64,000 nt of DNA from Desmodus rotundus. Lineage: Eukaryota; Chordata; Mammalia; Chiroptera; Phyllostomidae. Made by a program: the position numbers and the translations under genes. Location: assembly GCF_022682495.2 (NCBI RefSeq), contig NC_071392.1, forward strand, positions 55,267,459 through 55,331,458. The letters are read 5' to 3'. Under the pieces are notes generated by a model, which saw nothing but the letters and a program-made list of their open reading frames with translations, was not told where the DNA came from and did no database searches. Numbering within the stretch: position 1 is the stretch's first letter; each line of letters opens with the position of its first letter. Shown here piece after piece: positions 35,135 through 48,126 of this stretch.

Positions 35135-38100
35135 GCAGATGACTAGTTTTTTCAGTGTGAGACATATTTCATAATAATTATCTAATGGAAAGTCTTTCTT
35201 AGCTGCTGTGACACTACTGGGTGATCACTCAGCCAGTAAACCTCTGGCTGACTAGACTACCTTTTAGAAAACTACTGGAATCTCATTGTGTGTCAACTTC
35301 CAACTTTTCATTTACTATTTGCACACACACACTTCTCATTATATTCAGGTTCAATTTTATGTCTTCACATAAAGTATCTGTTACTTTATGAAGTTGCCTC
35401 TATTTACAAAGTATTTTATTGTTTCTTACAGGCAAGAAAATTCACAGTGCTCTTTATAGTATTCTAATTTTACTTTTTTAAATAAAATATTCCATTGAGA
35501 AAAATATATATATACCTATATGATGGTCTCCCCTCCCCACACTTCCACTATTATTTTACATCTTGAAATTAAATACCTGCTTCATAAATGATTTATCATC
35601 AAGAATTTTGGAAATAGTCATTCTGTGCAAGTGAATGTTATAATTATCCTTCCCAGATTTTTAGAATCCCCCCAGTCAAAAAAAATCTCATATATCATTC
35701 TTATTTATTAGACCTTGAAGTCCTATAATTTCTAAATTGTTACAAATATAACATAAAATTAATGAAAAGAAGTGACCATTCTTTCAAATAGGGGTTAAGT
35801 TGGTCAGGATATTTTTTAAGGGGAGGGGGTAGTGTTAGCAAGTTGGAATTCTCAGACAAGAATGGTAGAGAAGTGTAGTTTGGAGTATAGCTGAAGCATA
35901 AGCTGGGTCCTCATGACAAGTTTAATAAAATGTGCAAAATTGGGAGCTAATGAAAGCCATATGACCAGATATGTTGTTTTGTATGCGGGATTTAACATGC
36001 ATTAAATAAACTTTTCACTATGCCCACAAGCAAAATATAAAGGCTCTGGCTTCCTGATGTGTAGTTTAAGCTGCTTCCTGTAGGACATCAGAAGTTTTGT
36101 GTTTAAGAGGGTCTGCTTTGGCCAAACACAGAGAAAGTGTGGATGCTCAACTGTATGTGGGGGATGGGGAGTATTCTAAGAATTGCATATGCAGAAATAA
36201 AGTAGGGAATTAAATCATTAAGTTGTGGAGAAACAGGGAATATGAGAAGGAAGGATATAAATAGGATCATTGTTGGTTAACCCCAAACCTGACCATCAGT
36301 TTAGAATTAGATGGACTCAACCTCTTCATAAGAAAGGAACTTCCCCACACTATATCATCAGCCCCTCGAGGAAAGCAATGGCCTGCAAGGTATCTAAACT
36401 CACCTCCTTCCCCATGCATAAACCTTGGTGTCTCAGAAATATCACGTGTATGAGCTTTGGGAGCACACAAGGAACCTGGATGAGACCCCAGTCCCATGGC
36501 ATACTAACCATGTAACTTAAGTCCCAGCGTTCTCATCCATGAAGTGGGATCCATTTTTGAGATGCCTCTCTAAACATTTGTATCACAAGAATCTACAACA
36601 CCCTCACTAGAGAAGCCACCCTACATGTGTGACTCAGACCCGTTATACCATCAGATGCCCACCTGCCAAATCAGCCCACTAGCTGTGATGTAATTCTCTA
36701 CCTGAATCCCCAACCTCAGAGCTGAGGCACACTGGAAATGCCTCCTCACTCAGTGGAAATTAAGGTGGAGGTGGAGAAGCAGCAGGCTGGTTTAAATTAC
36801 TTCTCTCGAATATTCTGGACTGGGAGTGTTTTTTTTTTTTCTTCTAAACATCAGGGTCCAGGGTAAGCTGGTCAGCCCAGTTTTTGTCAAGCATCTCCTC
36901 TTCCTCCGTTTGGTTTCTCTTTCACTTCTTATCCCCTCCCCCAGCTGCTCTGCACCCTAGCCCTGCGGCCGGCTGCTAGGCTGCTACCGTACCTTGAGCA
37001 ACACCTGCTGGCAGCTCCCTGGGATCACGCCGGAACGCGACCGCCAAGCTGTGCGGAGCTACTGCCTCTATTTTTACCCGGAGCACCAGCAAGGGCAAGT
37101 TCTTTTCAGAGCAGCTCTTGATTTTTGCCCGCTTTTGGCAGCTAAAGAATTCAGAGTGGAAAAAAAAAATCACTGTTCAGTGAGTGCAGCTGGGAATTTC
37201 TGAACCAGTCCCCAGTACCAGGGCCGAAAACAGCCAGTGTCAGGGACCAGTATGGGGACCTGTGAGCTGGCTGCTGGACAGACAGAGAGGCGCGCCAGAA
37301 GCGTTGATGTCCCCACGTGGAATTGGGCCCTCGCAGCCATTGCACTAGACTGTGAACCGCTGCCACTGCTTTCCCACCTAGTGCAATCAGCCTGATTGGC
37401 CACTTCACAAAGTGCCCAACTCCTCGCTGGAGCATTTGCAGGGTTCGTTCTCTCCTAGAGGAGCTGCCCCTGGCGAACCCGGCTGAGCAGCTTGCTGCGA
37501 CAAGGAGCTGGGAGGGAAACTGTGGTACCTTATTTTACTGTAATTGCAAAAGGCACGATGTGCCAGAGATTTATATTTAGAAGTTGTATGTTTCCACTTT
37601 TATGTAAATGGAGCAATTAGGGCCTGTCTTGCTGCTGCTAACTCCAGGGCTTGTGCCTTGCTGGGGAGCTGGTGTTTTCCATCACAATTAGAGAGCTGGT
37701 CAAAAACAAAGTTCGTTTAAGGATAAGAGCTCAGTGGTGCAACCAGGGGAAAGACCAGTGTCCCTGTTTCTCCCTGTGGCCTTCAGTGACACACACCTTA
37801 GGGCACAGCTAACGTGTAGTGGTGTAGTGGTGTTTACTCTTGGTAAACTGTGGTGCAGTTTACTAGTCTTGTAGCTGTCCCCATAAGTTAGCATAGAGCA
37901 AGGAGCAAGAATGTTCATTTTTCTTCTTAAGTAAACCATATGTCCTTCAACTCCCATCCATGCTATTAATTTGTCTCTTTGCTCACTACTCTTGGAGCAA
38001 GGAGACAGCCCTAGAAAAGGGGGCTGTTTTTCATGGCTCTGTTATTTTAGCTGTTTAACTGCACTGCTGTTATTCAGTGAAAAATGCATGCCAGGAGATG

Positions 38101-41100
38101 TGAACATTCCTAGCAGGTGACTGGGAAGTTACCCTTTGATTCATCTGATTGGCACAAAGCTAGTTCAAAGCACTGACTAGGCTGCTCACAACTCAGGGTG
38201 TTTTAGTTCCTTCCTATGAAAAATCTGTTTCCCAAAATGCATGATTTCTGGTTCATGCTGTCTGGGAAACAGAACATGATACATGACTATGGAGAGAAAT
38301 CAAAAGGACTTGAGGTGTTCACAGTTGTTGGTGTGTTATTCTGGGCTAAAGGAAGGAAAACCTTACCTAGGTGTGGAGCAGTAACTCCCTCAAGGGGAAG
38401 GTCAAAATTCAGACAATGTGCACAGAATCAGAGTGATATTTGATGCAGGGAGATTGGGGGAGTCTCATCAAATGGTTTAGGATGAATATGGTATTGGCAA
38501 ACCCCACCTGTTTCCTGGGCAGCCAGCTATATATTAGGTAGAGATTTGGGTCAAAAAAGGGTCACTATTTCACAATCAAGACTGAACTGGAAGGCTATTT
38601 GCCTTCTAGTTAAATCAGTGGGTGAATAGAGTTAGGGAGAGATTCATCAAAATTCTTCCAAAATTCAGTAGGAAACAACAGTCAGAATAGTTAATCCAAA
38701 ATTTTCTTCCTAACCTCTCATTTCTCAAAAAATCACTGGGATTTTAGTGATCAGCAACAAAATGAGATGAGCTGGCCAACACCTCAGTAGTGAGGAAGCA
38801 AGAGACTTATGGAAAAGAGTAAGTGAGGAATTGAATTATTCATTTTAGCAATTCAGTATCAGATAAATCCATGCAATACAGAATTCCCTGAAGTAAAATT
38901 CACAAAAAAGAGATTACCATGCCTTTCTCCCAGAGCAAATAAATATGATACAGCTTGATTTCATTTGTTTAATATGTTAGGGGAATGACACAATATCCAA
39001 AGAGATAAAAGAATGCTTTGCTAAATCCTAATGCATCTTCCAAACAAGATTTTATTCTCCAAGCTTCCTCTTTAAAAGGAAGTTGTATGACTGTTGAAGG
39101 AAGGCCATTCCCCTTTAGGTGTTCTTCTCCTGTGAGTAATATGGGAGCTATTATGAAGGATCCCATATCGTGGTAAATAATAACAATGACAAATGTTGGT
39201 GTGAAATACACAAAAGGTAATTTGTCTGAATCAAGCTAGCTTGGATGTGAAATGTCATTCCCTGAATGATGAGGCCAACTTTCTTGACTCGTCACTTGTT
39301 CCTGAGTGACTTGGATCATTTAGAAGGAGACGGTTCTTCAGAGGCTATTGTAAGATGAACAGAGCTATGAGGGGAATGTATTAGACACTCCAGCACCATC
39401 TCATCAACTCTAATGTATAAATCAGTCTCCTCAGGTATATGGTCATTTTGGACCCAAACACATCAATCAACTTCCAAATGATTCAGAAACACCTGGATTT
39501 CTTCCCAATGACTATTTAGTACTTGTGAAAAACTATATATGTGAGAGAGAAATAATTGCTTTTAATATCTATAAAAGAGCATTATGTTGAAAAAATACTA
39601 ACTCAGATGAATAATTATGTCCTCAAAGTTTTTCCTGATCAACATATATTTCAAAATTGATTATCACAGCTTAGTTCTAATCCAATCAGAAAACATCTGC
39701 CACAGTGGTTGATCTTCCTATTGCCCCAAAAGATTATAAGAGGTACTCAAAAAAGAACATCTAACATCTATCATAAGCATTTTTCTCACCCGGATACCCT
39801 TGGGTAATAAGTTCCGTGTTGCTGACTTGAGGATATAGAGGTTTAATATCTAGACTCGGTTGAACGTAGATAAAAGAGTAGAAATCCGGTTTTGCCTATC
39901 CACAAAGATATCCCACAACCATTCCCAAATTGTAGCTTCAGAGGGAAAGACAGAATAGGCTAGGGGCAGTCCTGTGTGTATTTTTTTTTATCAGTGAATT
40001 GCTGTCTCCCTTGTGTGCTGATAGAAAGGTCCAAAGGTTCTGTCCTCTGTCAGAGCGTCTCTGAGGTATGTCCAGACCCACACCAGAGTGCCATTGTTCC
40101 ATCCTCTGTGTACATTCATGTACAATGACAGTGTGCTCTGACAATGGCTCACCATGGTTAGTAAATATTTCCAGGTCCCCACTCTAATTTTATGAAGGTC
40201 AAGTTTGCAAAGGTGAGCTAGCAAGCAAGTGAATTAAGCCTAATATTCTACGTGTTTAACTGGAACCACTGGATTCTACAACTAGTCTTGAAATTTCAAA
40301 ATATAACTTACGGCCACAGTCCCTTAATATTCACTGACTTCCTTTTTAAAAATGAGATAGAATGATGAATGAAAGAAGAGTCATTCTATTAGAAGAAAAA
40401 AAGCTTCAGAAAACCTCTCTCCCAAAGACCAGGGGTTAATTTGTGATGACTAAATGAAAAGGAGCAAAAGCCTGTCATGTGACTTTGGCCAATTCCAACA
40501 TCATTTAACTATAAAATAAATGAGAATAATTAAAATGGTGCTCCCTGTAGAAAAGAGTTCACCCAAAACAGTTCCCGAAATTTCAAGGAGCTTTTGTTTT
40601 ATTAAATGCTGTTAGCTTCATGTTAGTCACAAGGAAAAAAAATACCCACATATACACGCACAACTAAATGTAGTCAGTTTGCTCAGCTGCTGCTGACATC
40701 ACTGCTGCCCACTAGGAGTGAGTTACTGTAATAATCCCCCTTTTATTAATCATAGACTGGAGGAAGCAGAAAGTGGGTGACATCATTAGGCAAAGGACTG
40801 GCTAACTCATGCTCCAATTTACTCAGCTTTATTATAACATTTCTCAAGTGTCATATGAAAGCGATTACCATTTCACACTTTCCCCCTCTGAGCAATCATC
40901 TCTGACCTTCAATCCAAATCCTCACAGAAAAGCTTAGTTTTCAGATAGAGGTATATAAAGGCCAGATCTCACCACGGGTTGTTGTCCCCAAGAAGGCAGG
41001 TTTTCCACAGAACAGCTTCTTCCTGGACTTGAGTTGGAGGCAATCTTTAGAACCACACTATCCCAAATGACTCCCGGTTTACTCTGGCCCTGCTGGCATC

Positions 41101-41900
41101 TTACTAAAGAGGAAAGCCTGTCAGGAACACCCCAAATAATATGGGCAGACACAGCTACCTATGGCCTCATGGTTACCAAGGGCACAGGCTCTCCACCCCA
41201 TGGGTCTAAAGTACGAAGAAATCCATTTGAAGATGTGCTAAAGGTAATAGTTAAATGTGTGGTTCTGCACCTGGACTGCCTGTGTTCAGATTCAACATTT
41301 ACTGCTCTTATATATCTGATAAATAGCTGAAAAAAGTAGTAACTCCATAATGTATATGTATCAGGAAAAAATTGTTTTTACCACAGGCCAAGCTATCCTT
41401 CCTCCTCTTAAACTAGCATCTTGCAGTCCTTGCAAAAGCAAGTTTATAGATGTCCTCACTCATCCGTTTATGTGCAGTCCCATCCTGAAGGTATTTTAAG
41501 GAGTCAAAATAAAGCTCATTTGGGCATGTGTGAGAGACAAAATGGCAGACCAAAAGAGAAGGTTAGGCTTTGTAATATTTAGATAGTGATAAAACTGGCT
41601 TAGCTAAAGTACAGTGAAGTAATTATACAGGATAACTTATTATTTGACTTCACCTTTGCTCAGTTTTGAATTATAAGCACCCTAGTATTTGGGTGGCCTG
41701 GTCCCCCCAAATGATCAGCTGGTGCAGGATGGAACAACTGACCATATTATAAGGTAAGTAAAATATTAATACAATACATAGCAACTTTAGGATTTCCAAA
41801 CTGGAAACTTACTTTAGACAGAAAAGGATGCCAGGATATCTGCTGCCCCCTAACAGAAACCATGAAGAATAACATGTCTTTTTTTCCCCTTCTTTCTTTC
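35135..41900. other. INHBA upstream region, no gene recognised
   Basis: About 6.8 kb with only faint MIR-like pieces (about 36505-36590 minus, 40485-40560 minus, 41255-41335 minus) and the CpG patch. Sequence near 37510-37680 has homeodomain-type ATTA cores (TGTAATTGC, GCAATTAGG) in a repeat-free stretch and looks like plausible conserved non-coding DNA. No supportable ORF. Confidence 0.4.
36965..37500. promoter_or_regulatory. CpG-enriched patch upstream of INHBA (candidate alternative promoter or enhancer)
   Basis: About 20 CpGs in 535 bp, in a window otherwise strongly CpG-depleted, with GC-rich sequence such as CGGCCGGC, GCCGGAACGCGACCGCC and GAGGCGCGCC. It lies about 2 kb upstream of exon 1. 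On the minus strand CAAG followed by GTACGG (donor GT at 36992-36991) could be a splice donor of an upstream first exon pointing toward INHBA. Promoter or enhancer activity is inference. Confidence 0.35.
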
Positions 41901-41905
41901 TTTCT

Positions 41906-43618
41906 CTTTTTTTAATAGTTTATATTTTATTGTATTTTTCCATTACCATTTATCCTCCTTATACCTTCTCCACCTTTACCTACTCTTATCCTCCCCACAA
42001 TCACCACACTGTTGTCCGTGTTCATGAGTTCTTTTTCTTATTTTCTCTATTCTTCCACTCCCCAGTTCTCCTGCCCCAGAGCTATCAGCCTGCTCTCTGT
42101 CCACACAATTGTCTCTGTTTTTTCTTGTTAGTTCAGTTTGTTCATTAGATTCCACATATGAGTGAAATCATATGGTATTTTCCTTTCCCTTACCAGCTTA
42201 TTTCACTTAGCGGAATCTTCTTCAGGTCTATCCATGATGCCATTAAGGTAAAAATTTTCTTCTTTTTACAGCCTAGTAGTATTCCATTGTGCAAATATTT
42301 CATAGTTGTTTTATCCACTCATCTACTGATGGACACTTGAGCACTTGAGCTGCTTCCCAATCTTGGCTATTGTAAATAATGCTGCAATGAACATAAAAGT
42401 GCATGTATTCTTTTGAATTAGTGCTTCAGATTACTTTGGATAAATTCCCAGAATGAAATCACTGAATCATGAGGCAGTTAATTTTTTAATTTTTTGAGGA
42501 AACTCTGTACTGCTTTCCAGTGACTGCAGCACCAATCTGCATTCCCACCAACAGTACAAAAGGGGCCCTTTCTCCACATCCTTGCCAGTACTTGTTGTTT
42601 GTCGATTTATTGATAAGTCATTTGAACAGGTGTGAGGTGATATCTCATTGTGGTTTCAATTTGCATTTCTCTGATGATTAGTGACATGGAGCATCTTTTC
42701 ATATGTCTATTGGATATCCTTATGTATTCTTACCCCTTGAAGAAGAAAATTGAAGAAGATACAAGAACCTGGAACATATACGTTGTTCATGGGTAGAAAG
42801 AATTAACATCATTAAAATGTCCACATTACCCAAAGCAATCTATAGATTCAATACAATTCCTGTCAATGATGTATTTCACAGAACTAGAATATTCCAAAAA
42901 TTTATGTGGAACCACAAAAGAACCTGAATAATAACAGTGATCTTGAGAAAGAAGAACAAAGTTGGAAGAAACATGCTTCCTAATATCAAATTATACTATA
43001 AGGTCATAGTAATCAAAACAGCATGGTACTAGCATAAAAACAGACTCATAGATCAATGGAACAGACTAGAAAGCTCATAAATAAACCCACACCTTTGTAG
43101 TCAATTAATATTTGACAGAGCAGGTGAGCACATAAAATGGGCTAAAGATAGTTTATTCATTAAATAGTGTTGGGAAAATTGGACAGATATATCCAGAAAA
43201 TGAAATTAGACCACCTTCTTATGCCACACAAGAATAAATTCAAAATGGATGAAAGACTTAAATGATAGACTCAAACTATAAAAATCTTAGAAGAAAACAT
43301 AGTCAGTAAAATTTCAGATGTGGCTTGTGACAATATTTTTTCTGTTATATCTTCTCAGGCAAGACAAACAAAAGAAAAAAAATAAACAAATGGAACTACA
43401 ACAAACTAAAAAGGGTTCTCACAGCAAAGGAAACCATCAACAAAATAAAAAGACAACCCATTGAATGGGAGAACATGTTTGTTAAAACATCTGATAAGGG
43501 ATGAATATCCAAAATTTATAAAGAACTTATAAAACTCAACACCAAAAAACCCCCACAAGTAATCCAATTAAAAACAGGCAAGGGACCTGATTAGACACTT
43601 CTCCAAATAGCATGAACT
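41906..43618 (-). mobile_element. L1 insertion with internal inversion (twin priming)
   Basis: Left part (41906-about 42735) is L1 3' UTR and ORF2 end in reverse orientation; right part (about 42736-43618) is upstream ORF2 sequence in forward orientation. In L1 coordinates the forward part ends at 'gacacttctccaaatag', and the reverse part resumes at 'ggatatccaatagacatatg', immediately downstream. So the two pieces are adjacent blocks of one L1, inverted relative to each other, as twin priming produces. Stops throughout; dead copy. Confidence 0.82.
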
Positions 43619-44194
43619 TTTAAAAAAAGTAGTGTAGAGATTCAGATAGTCAGTGGCTGTGTTAAGTTGTAGGTGTAAATTTGACCACACCCATAAACAT
43701 GTTTGTGGCCAGTAAAGCCAAGCTATTGAATTGTGTAATGTTTTGTCTCACTCTTCTACAATGAAAGGGGACTCCTGATTTCTAGCTGCTGCCTAGGTGG
43801 AACCAGGGCAAAAGAATGAATAAACACAAGACAGCAACACTAGGTGTTTGTTAAGAGTGTGACCAAAGGAAATTCATACTTGGGCATTTACAACTACATA
43901 TCCCAAGTCCATGAAAATTTCTGGGAAGCTCAGAAAATGAATATGACCACTAGATGTGATACCTCAAGAGAGAATCCTACTAACTTACGGAGTTTTCATG
44001 ACCTAGGTGAACAAGCTATTGTGTATGTGGGAAGAGGCTGTGGCACTCTCTTCTGGTGCATCAGTATGGAATGAAAGTCTATTAAGGTAGCAAAAAGGGG
44101 TACCTTCTCCCTTTTTAAGTGGCATCCTTCCTAATTTTAAAAGTAACACACAGTCTTTGAATAAAATGTGGAAAAGATAAATGAATATTATACT
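43619..44194. other. Unassigned stretch between L1 pieces
   Basis: No feature recognised. Possibly old transposon sequence too decayed to name. Confidence 0.3.
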
Positions 44195-44810
44195 AGTACA
44201 GCCACTATGAGAAACAGCATGGAAACGTCTCAAAAAATTAAGAAGAGAGTTACCATATGACCAAGCAATGCCTCTTCTGGGTATCTACTAGAAAAAATTG
44301 AAAGCATTTATTTTCAAAAATATATGCACTCCTGTGTTCATTGCAGCATTATTCACAGTGGCCAACTAAAGTGTCCTTTGATACATTATTGGAAGATATG
44401 GTATATATGATGGAATACTACTCAGCTGTAAGAAAAGATGAAATACTGCCATTTGTGACAACATGGTTGGATCTTGAGAATGTCATGCTAAGCAAAGTAA
44501 GTCAGATAGAAGAACCATATGATTTCAGTCATATGTAGGATATAAAACTGAAAGCAAAAAATGAACAAATAAAAAAAACAAACAAAAATTCAGAGACACA
44601 GACAATTGTATAGTGGTTACCATTGGGAAGGGGGATGGAGAGGTAGTAGAAGGTAAAGGGGGTTAAATATATGGTGGCAGAAGAAGATTTGACTTTGGGT
44701 GGTGAGCACAAAATGAAATATACATATGATGTATCACAGAACAGTACACTTGAAACCCATATAATTTAATTAACCAGTGTCACCCTGATAAAAGTAATTG
44801 AATATATAAG
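44195..44810 (+). mobile_element. Old L1 3' fragment
   Basis: Forward L1M-type tail: 'gaaacagcatggaaacgtctcaaaaaattaag', 'ccatatgaccaagcaatgcc', 'tcattgcagcattattcacagtggcc', 'gatggaatactactcagctgtaagaaaagatgaaatactgcc', ending 'gtgtcaccctgataaaagtaa'. Carries remnants of the ORF2 C-terminus only. Confidence 0.88.
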
Positions 44811-45108
44811 AATAAAGGATTTTCTAAATAAAAATGGTTTCTTTTACTTATAAATAAAAATTGACAATAGGGTAAGTTTATTATGAAAGGATTGTAATTT
44901 TAATTTCTGCAGTATTATTGCAAACATACAAATTTAAAAAGTTGAACATTAATATTGTTATTTCAAAAATATAAATCATATATAATTATCCTTCCAAGAA
45001 ATAATCATTATTAGAATAATAATTACTAAAATTAAAATTACTAAAATTTTTGTCAAAATTACTGTACACATAATTTTTATAATGACATTCATTTATATGA
45101 TGAGTATT

Positions 45109-45324
45109 CTTTTATTTTTAAAGATTTTATTTATTTATTTTTAGACAGAGGGGAAGGGAGGGAGAAAGAAAGGGACAGAAACATCAATGTGTGGTTGCCT
45201 CTCACGTGCCTCACAAAAGGGAGCCTGGCCCGCAACCCAGGCATCTGCCCTGACTGGGAATTGAATCAGGGAGCCTTTGCTTCACAGTCCGGTGCTCAGT
45301 TCACTGAACTACACCAGCCAAGGC
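45109..45324 (-). mobile_element. Bat tRNA-derived SINE, reverse orientation
   Basis: 'aagattttatttatttatttttagacagagg...acatcaatgtgtggttgcctctcacg...cctggcccgcaacccaggcatctgccctgactgggaattgaatcagg...ctgaactacaccagccaaggc'. Read in reverse it starts as a tRNA-like Ves-related SINE and ends in an A-rich tail. Perfect 12-bp duplications ATGATGAGTATT flank it (45097-45108 and 45325-45336). Confidence 0.9.
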
Positions 45325-45336
45325 ATGATGAGTATT

Positions 45337-45938
45337 TTCAATGGCCCATTAATCCTTAAAATATTAATAATTGGGAATAATCTTTCATGTAGATGTGCCC
45401 TAATTTTTAAACCAGTCTATTATTGTGCCTTGAAGTTGTTTGCAAAATTTTGCAATTATAAATAGTATGGCAAACATATTTTTATATTTTCAATGGATCT
45501 TTGATTATTTCCTTAATATAAATTTCTAGAAGTTTAATTACTGGATTTAAGAGTATGGGAATATTTAAAGTCTTTATATATACTACCAAATTGTCCTTCG
45601 GAAGGTTTACATAGCAACTAATAGGTTAAGGGCATGGCTATTTCCCCATGTTCTGGCCTGATTGTTATCATAGTTTTTCTCCCAGGCCAAATATGGCATA
45701 TGGTTTGTTTTGACTTGAACTTTTAATTATTAGTTAAGCTAAAGCATTTTATTGTTCATTTGCACTTATTTTGATTGGAAGTTCATAACTTTTGCCCATT
45801 GTTTGTGTCTTTAATTGATCAAACTATAATCATATATTTTATATTTTAAATAAAATTGTATTACATGCAAATTTGTGTTATTACATATACATATACTGAA
45901 ACATTTTTTATGAGAGTTCTTTATATTGAAAGAACCAT
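45337..45938. other. Unassigned AT-rich stretch
   Basis: Resembles diffuse old L1 tail sequence ('aaattgtccttcggaaggtttacatagcaac') but too decayed to delimit. Confidence 0.3.
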
Positions 45939-46193
45939 GCCTTGACTGGGCTGCTTAGTTGGTTGGAGCATCATCCCTTGCACCAAAAGTTCACAGGTTC
46001 AGTTCAGGGCACATACCTAGGTTGTGGGTTGGATCCCCAGTCGGGACACATATAGAAGGCTACCAGTTGTTGTTTCTCTCTCACATAGATGCCTCTCTCT
46101 CTCTGTCTCTCTGTCTCTCTCTCTTTCCCTTCCTCTCTCCTTCTCTTCATCTCTCCCTCAAATCAAAAACATATCTTTGGGTAAGATAAAAAA
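45939..46193 (+). mobile_element. Ves SINE (bat tRNA-derived)
   Basis: GCCTTGACTGGGCTGCTTAGTTGG, 'ggagcatcatcccttgcaccaaaagttcacaggttcag', 'cagggcacatacctaggttgtgggttggatcccc', then 'tgtttctctctcacatagatgcc' and a (TC)n tract. Full-length architecture with moderate divergence. Confidence 0.92.
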
Positions 46194-46619
46194 TACCCTA
46201 ACCCATTGTCTACTACTTATTATCTAAAATTTTTCTTCATTTGTTTTTGCTTTAAAATTTTGTCTGTAATGTTTTTGACCAAAAGAGAGTTTTCATTTTT
46301 ATGTAGACTAAACTAGAAATCTTTATTTTTATGCTGAAGCTTCTTCTCACTCAGGAAATGAAATAGATAGTCACCTACATTTTCCTCTAAATACTTTTTG
46401 GCATTTTATTCTGTATTCCAAACTATCTGGAATATATTTTGACATACAGAACAAGGGAGAACTGTAACTTTTAAAAGTTTTTAAAATAGATTTAATTAGT
46501 ATCATTTATTAATTTCCCCCTTTGGAATGTCATTTTTATCACCTATTGAATGTATACAAATGTAAATATTATACTTCCATTGATTCATTACTTGGTTGTT
46601 GACTTTCCCATTTTAATAT

Positions 46620-47289
46620 TGTTCTTTTAACTTTCATTATTTTTAAATTTAAAAAAATTTATTTTCTACATCCCAAGAACTCATAACTGGAAGTTTGTAT
46701 CTTTTGACTTACCTTTACCTATTTTACCTACCCATAAGCCCTGTCTCTGCCAAACAACCCACCTGTTCTTAGTGTCTATAAGTTTTTTTCATTTAACATA
46801 TAAGTGAGATAATACAATTTTTGTCTTACTCTGTCTGACATTTCACTTGGCATAATGTCCTCAGTTCCTCTCATGTTTTTGCAAATGGCAGAAGTTCATT
46901 TTTTTATGTCTGGATAATATTCCATTATATATATACAAAATAGTTTTTATATATTCATCTATCAATAGACATTTTGGTTGTTTCCATATCTTGACTATTG
47001 TAAATATTGTTGCAATGAGTATGGGGATGTAGATGTCTTTTTGAGATAGTGATTTTGTTTCTTTTACATATATATCAAGAAGCAGAATTGCTGAATCAAA
47101 TGATAGTTTTATTTTAATATTTTTAGGAACTTTCACACTATTTTCCTTAGTGGCTATATCAGTTCCTATTGCTATGAACAGTACACAAGTGTTCCTTTTA
47201 CTTCACTTACTTGATAATACTTGTTATGTCTTGTTTTTTTAACAATAGCCATTCTAGCAGGTATGAGGTGATACTTCATTGTGGTTTTT
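46620..47289 (-). mobile_element. Old L1 3' fragment
   Basis: Reverse L1M-type tail and ORF2 end: 'cataagtgagataatacaatttttgtc', 'ggataatattccattatatatatac', 'attgctgaatcaaatgatagtttta', 'ggtatgaggtgatacttcattgtgg'. Abuts another L1 at its right. Confidence 0.85.
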
Positions 47290-48092
47290 TAAAAATAAAT
47301 TTATTGGACTGACATTAGTTAAAATATATAGGCTTCGACTGTGCTGTTCTATGATACATCATTTGTTTACTGCATTGTGTGCCCACTCAAAGTCATATTT
47401 TCTTCTGTTACCATATTGTTGACCTCCTTTACTTTTTACAACCCCCTCACCACTTTTCCCTTTGGTAACCACCATGCTGTTGTCTGTGTTTATGAGATTT
47501 TATTTGTTTTTCTTGATTGTTCATTTGTTGCTTTCACTTTTATATCCCACATATGAGTGAAATTATATGGTTCTTCACTTTCTGTCTGACATTTTATTTA
47601 GTGTGATATTCTCAAAATCCATTCATGTTGTTGCAAATGCAGTATTTTATCTTATGGCCAAGTAGTATTCTGTTGTATATATGTACCACATTTTTTAAAT
47701 TCAATTATCTATTAAAGGACACTTAATAGAAGAAAACATAGGTAAGATACTAAACTTATAGATCTTGGTCTTAGAGAGGATTTTATAAATTTTACCTCAA
47801 AGGCAAGGGAAGTAAAGGCAAAAATAAATGAATGGGACTATATCAAACTTAACTGTTTCTGCACAGCAATAGAAACCACCAACAAAACAAAAGGCAACAA
47901 ACAAAATGGAAGAAGATTGACAAGGGATTACTATCCAAAATATACTTGTATAAAGAACTCAAACAAACAATCCAATTAAAAAATGGGCAGAGGACCTGAA
48001 CAGAAAATTCTCCAATAAGACATACAAATTGCCAAAAGATATTTGAAAAGATGCTCAACTTCACTATCTATAAGGGAAATGCTAGTCAAATG
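47290..48092 (-). mobile_element. Second inverted L1 insertion
   Basis: 47290-47722 is an L1 3' end in reverse ('aaatttattggactgacattag', 'ccacatatgagtgaaattatatgg', ending 'ctattaaaggacacttaa'). 47723-48092 is ORF2 in forward orientation ('gggactatatcaaacttaactgtttctgcacagcaatag' to 'aagggaaatgctagtcaaatgg'). The forward block belongs a few hundred bases upstream of the reverse block in L1, so this is probably a twin-primed insertion with a deletion at the switch point. Confidence 0.7.
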
Positions 48093-48126
48093 GAAAAGTG
48101 GATATGAATCTTAATCTACACATAGG

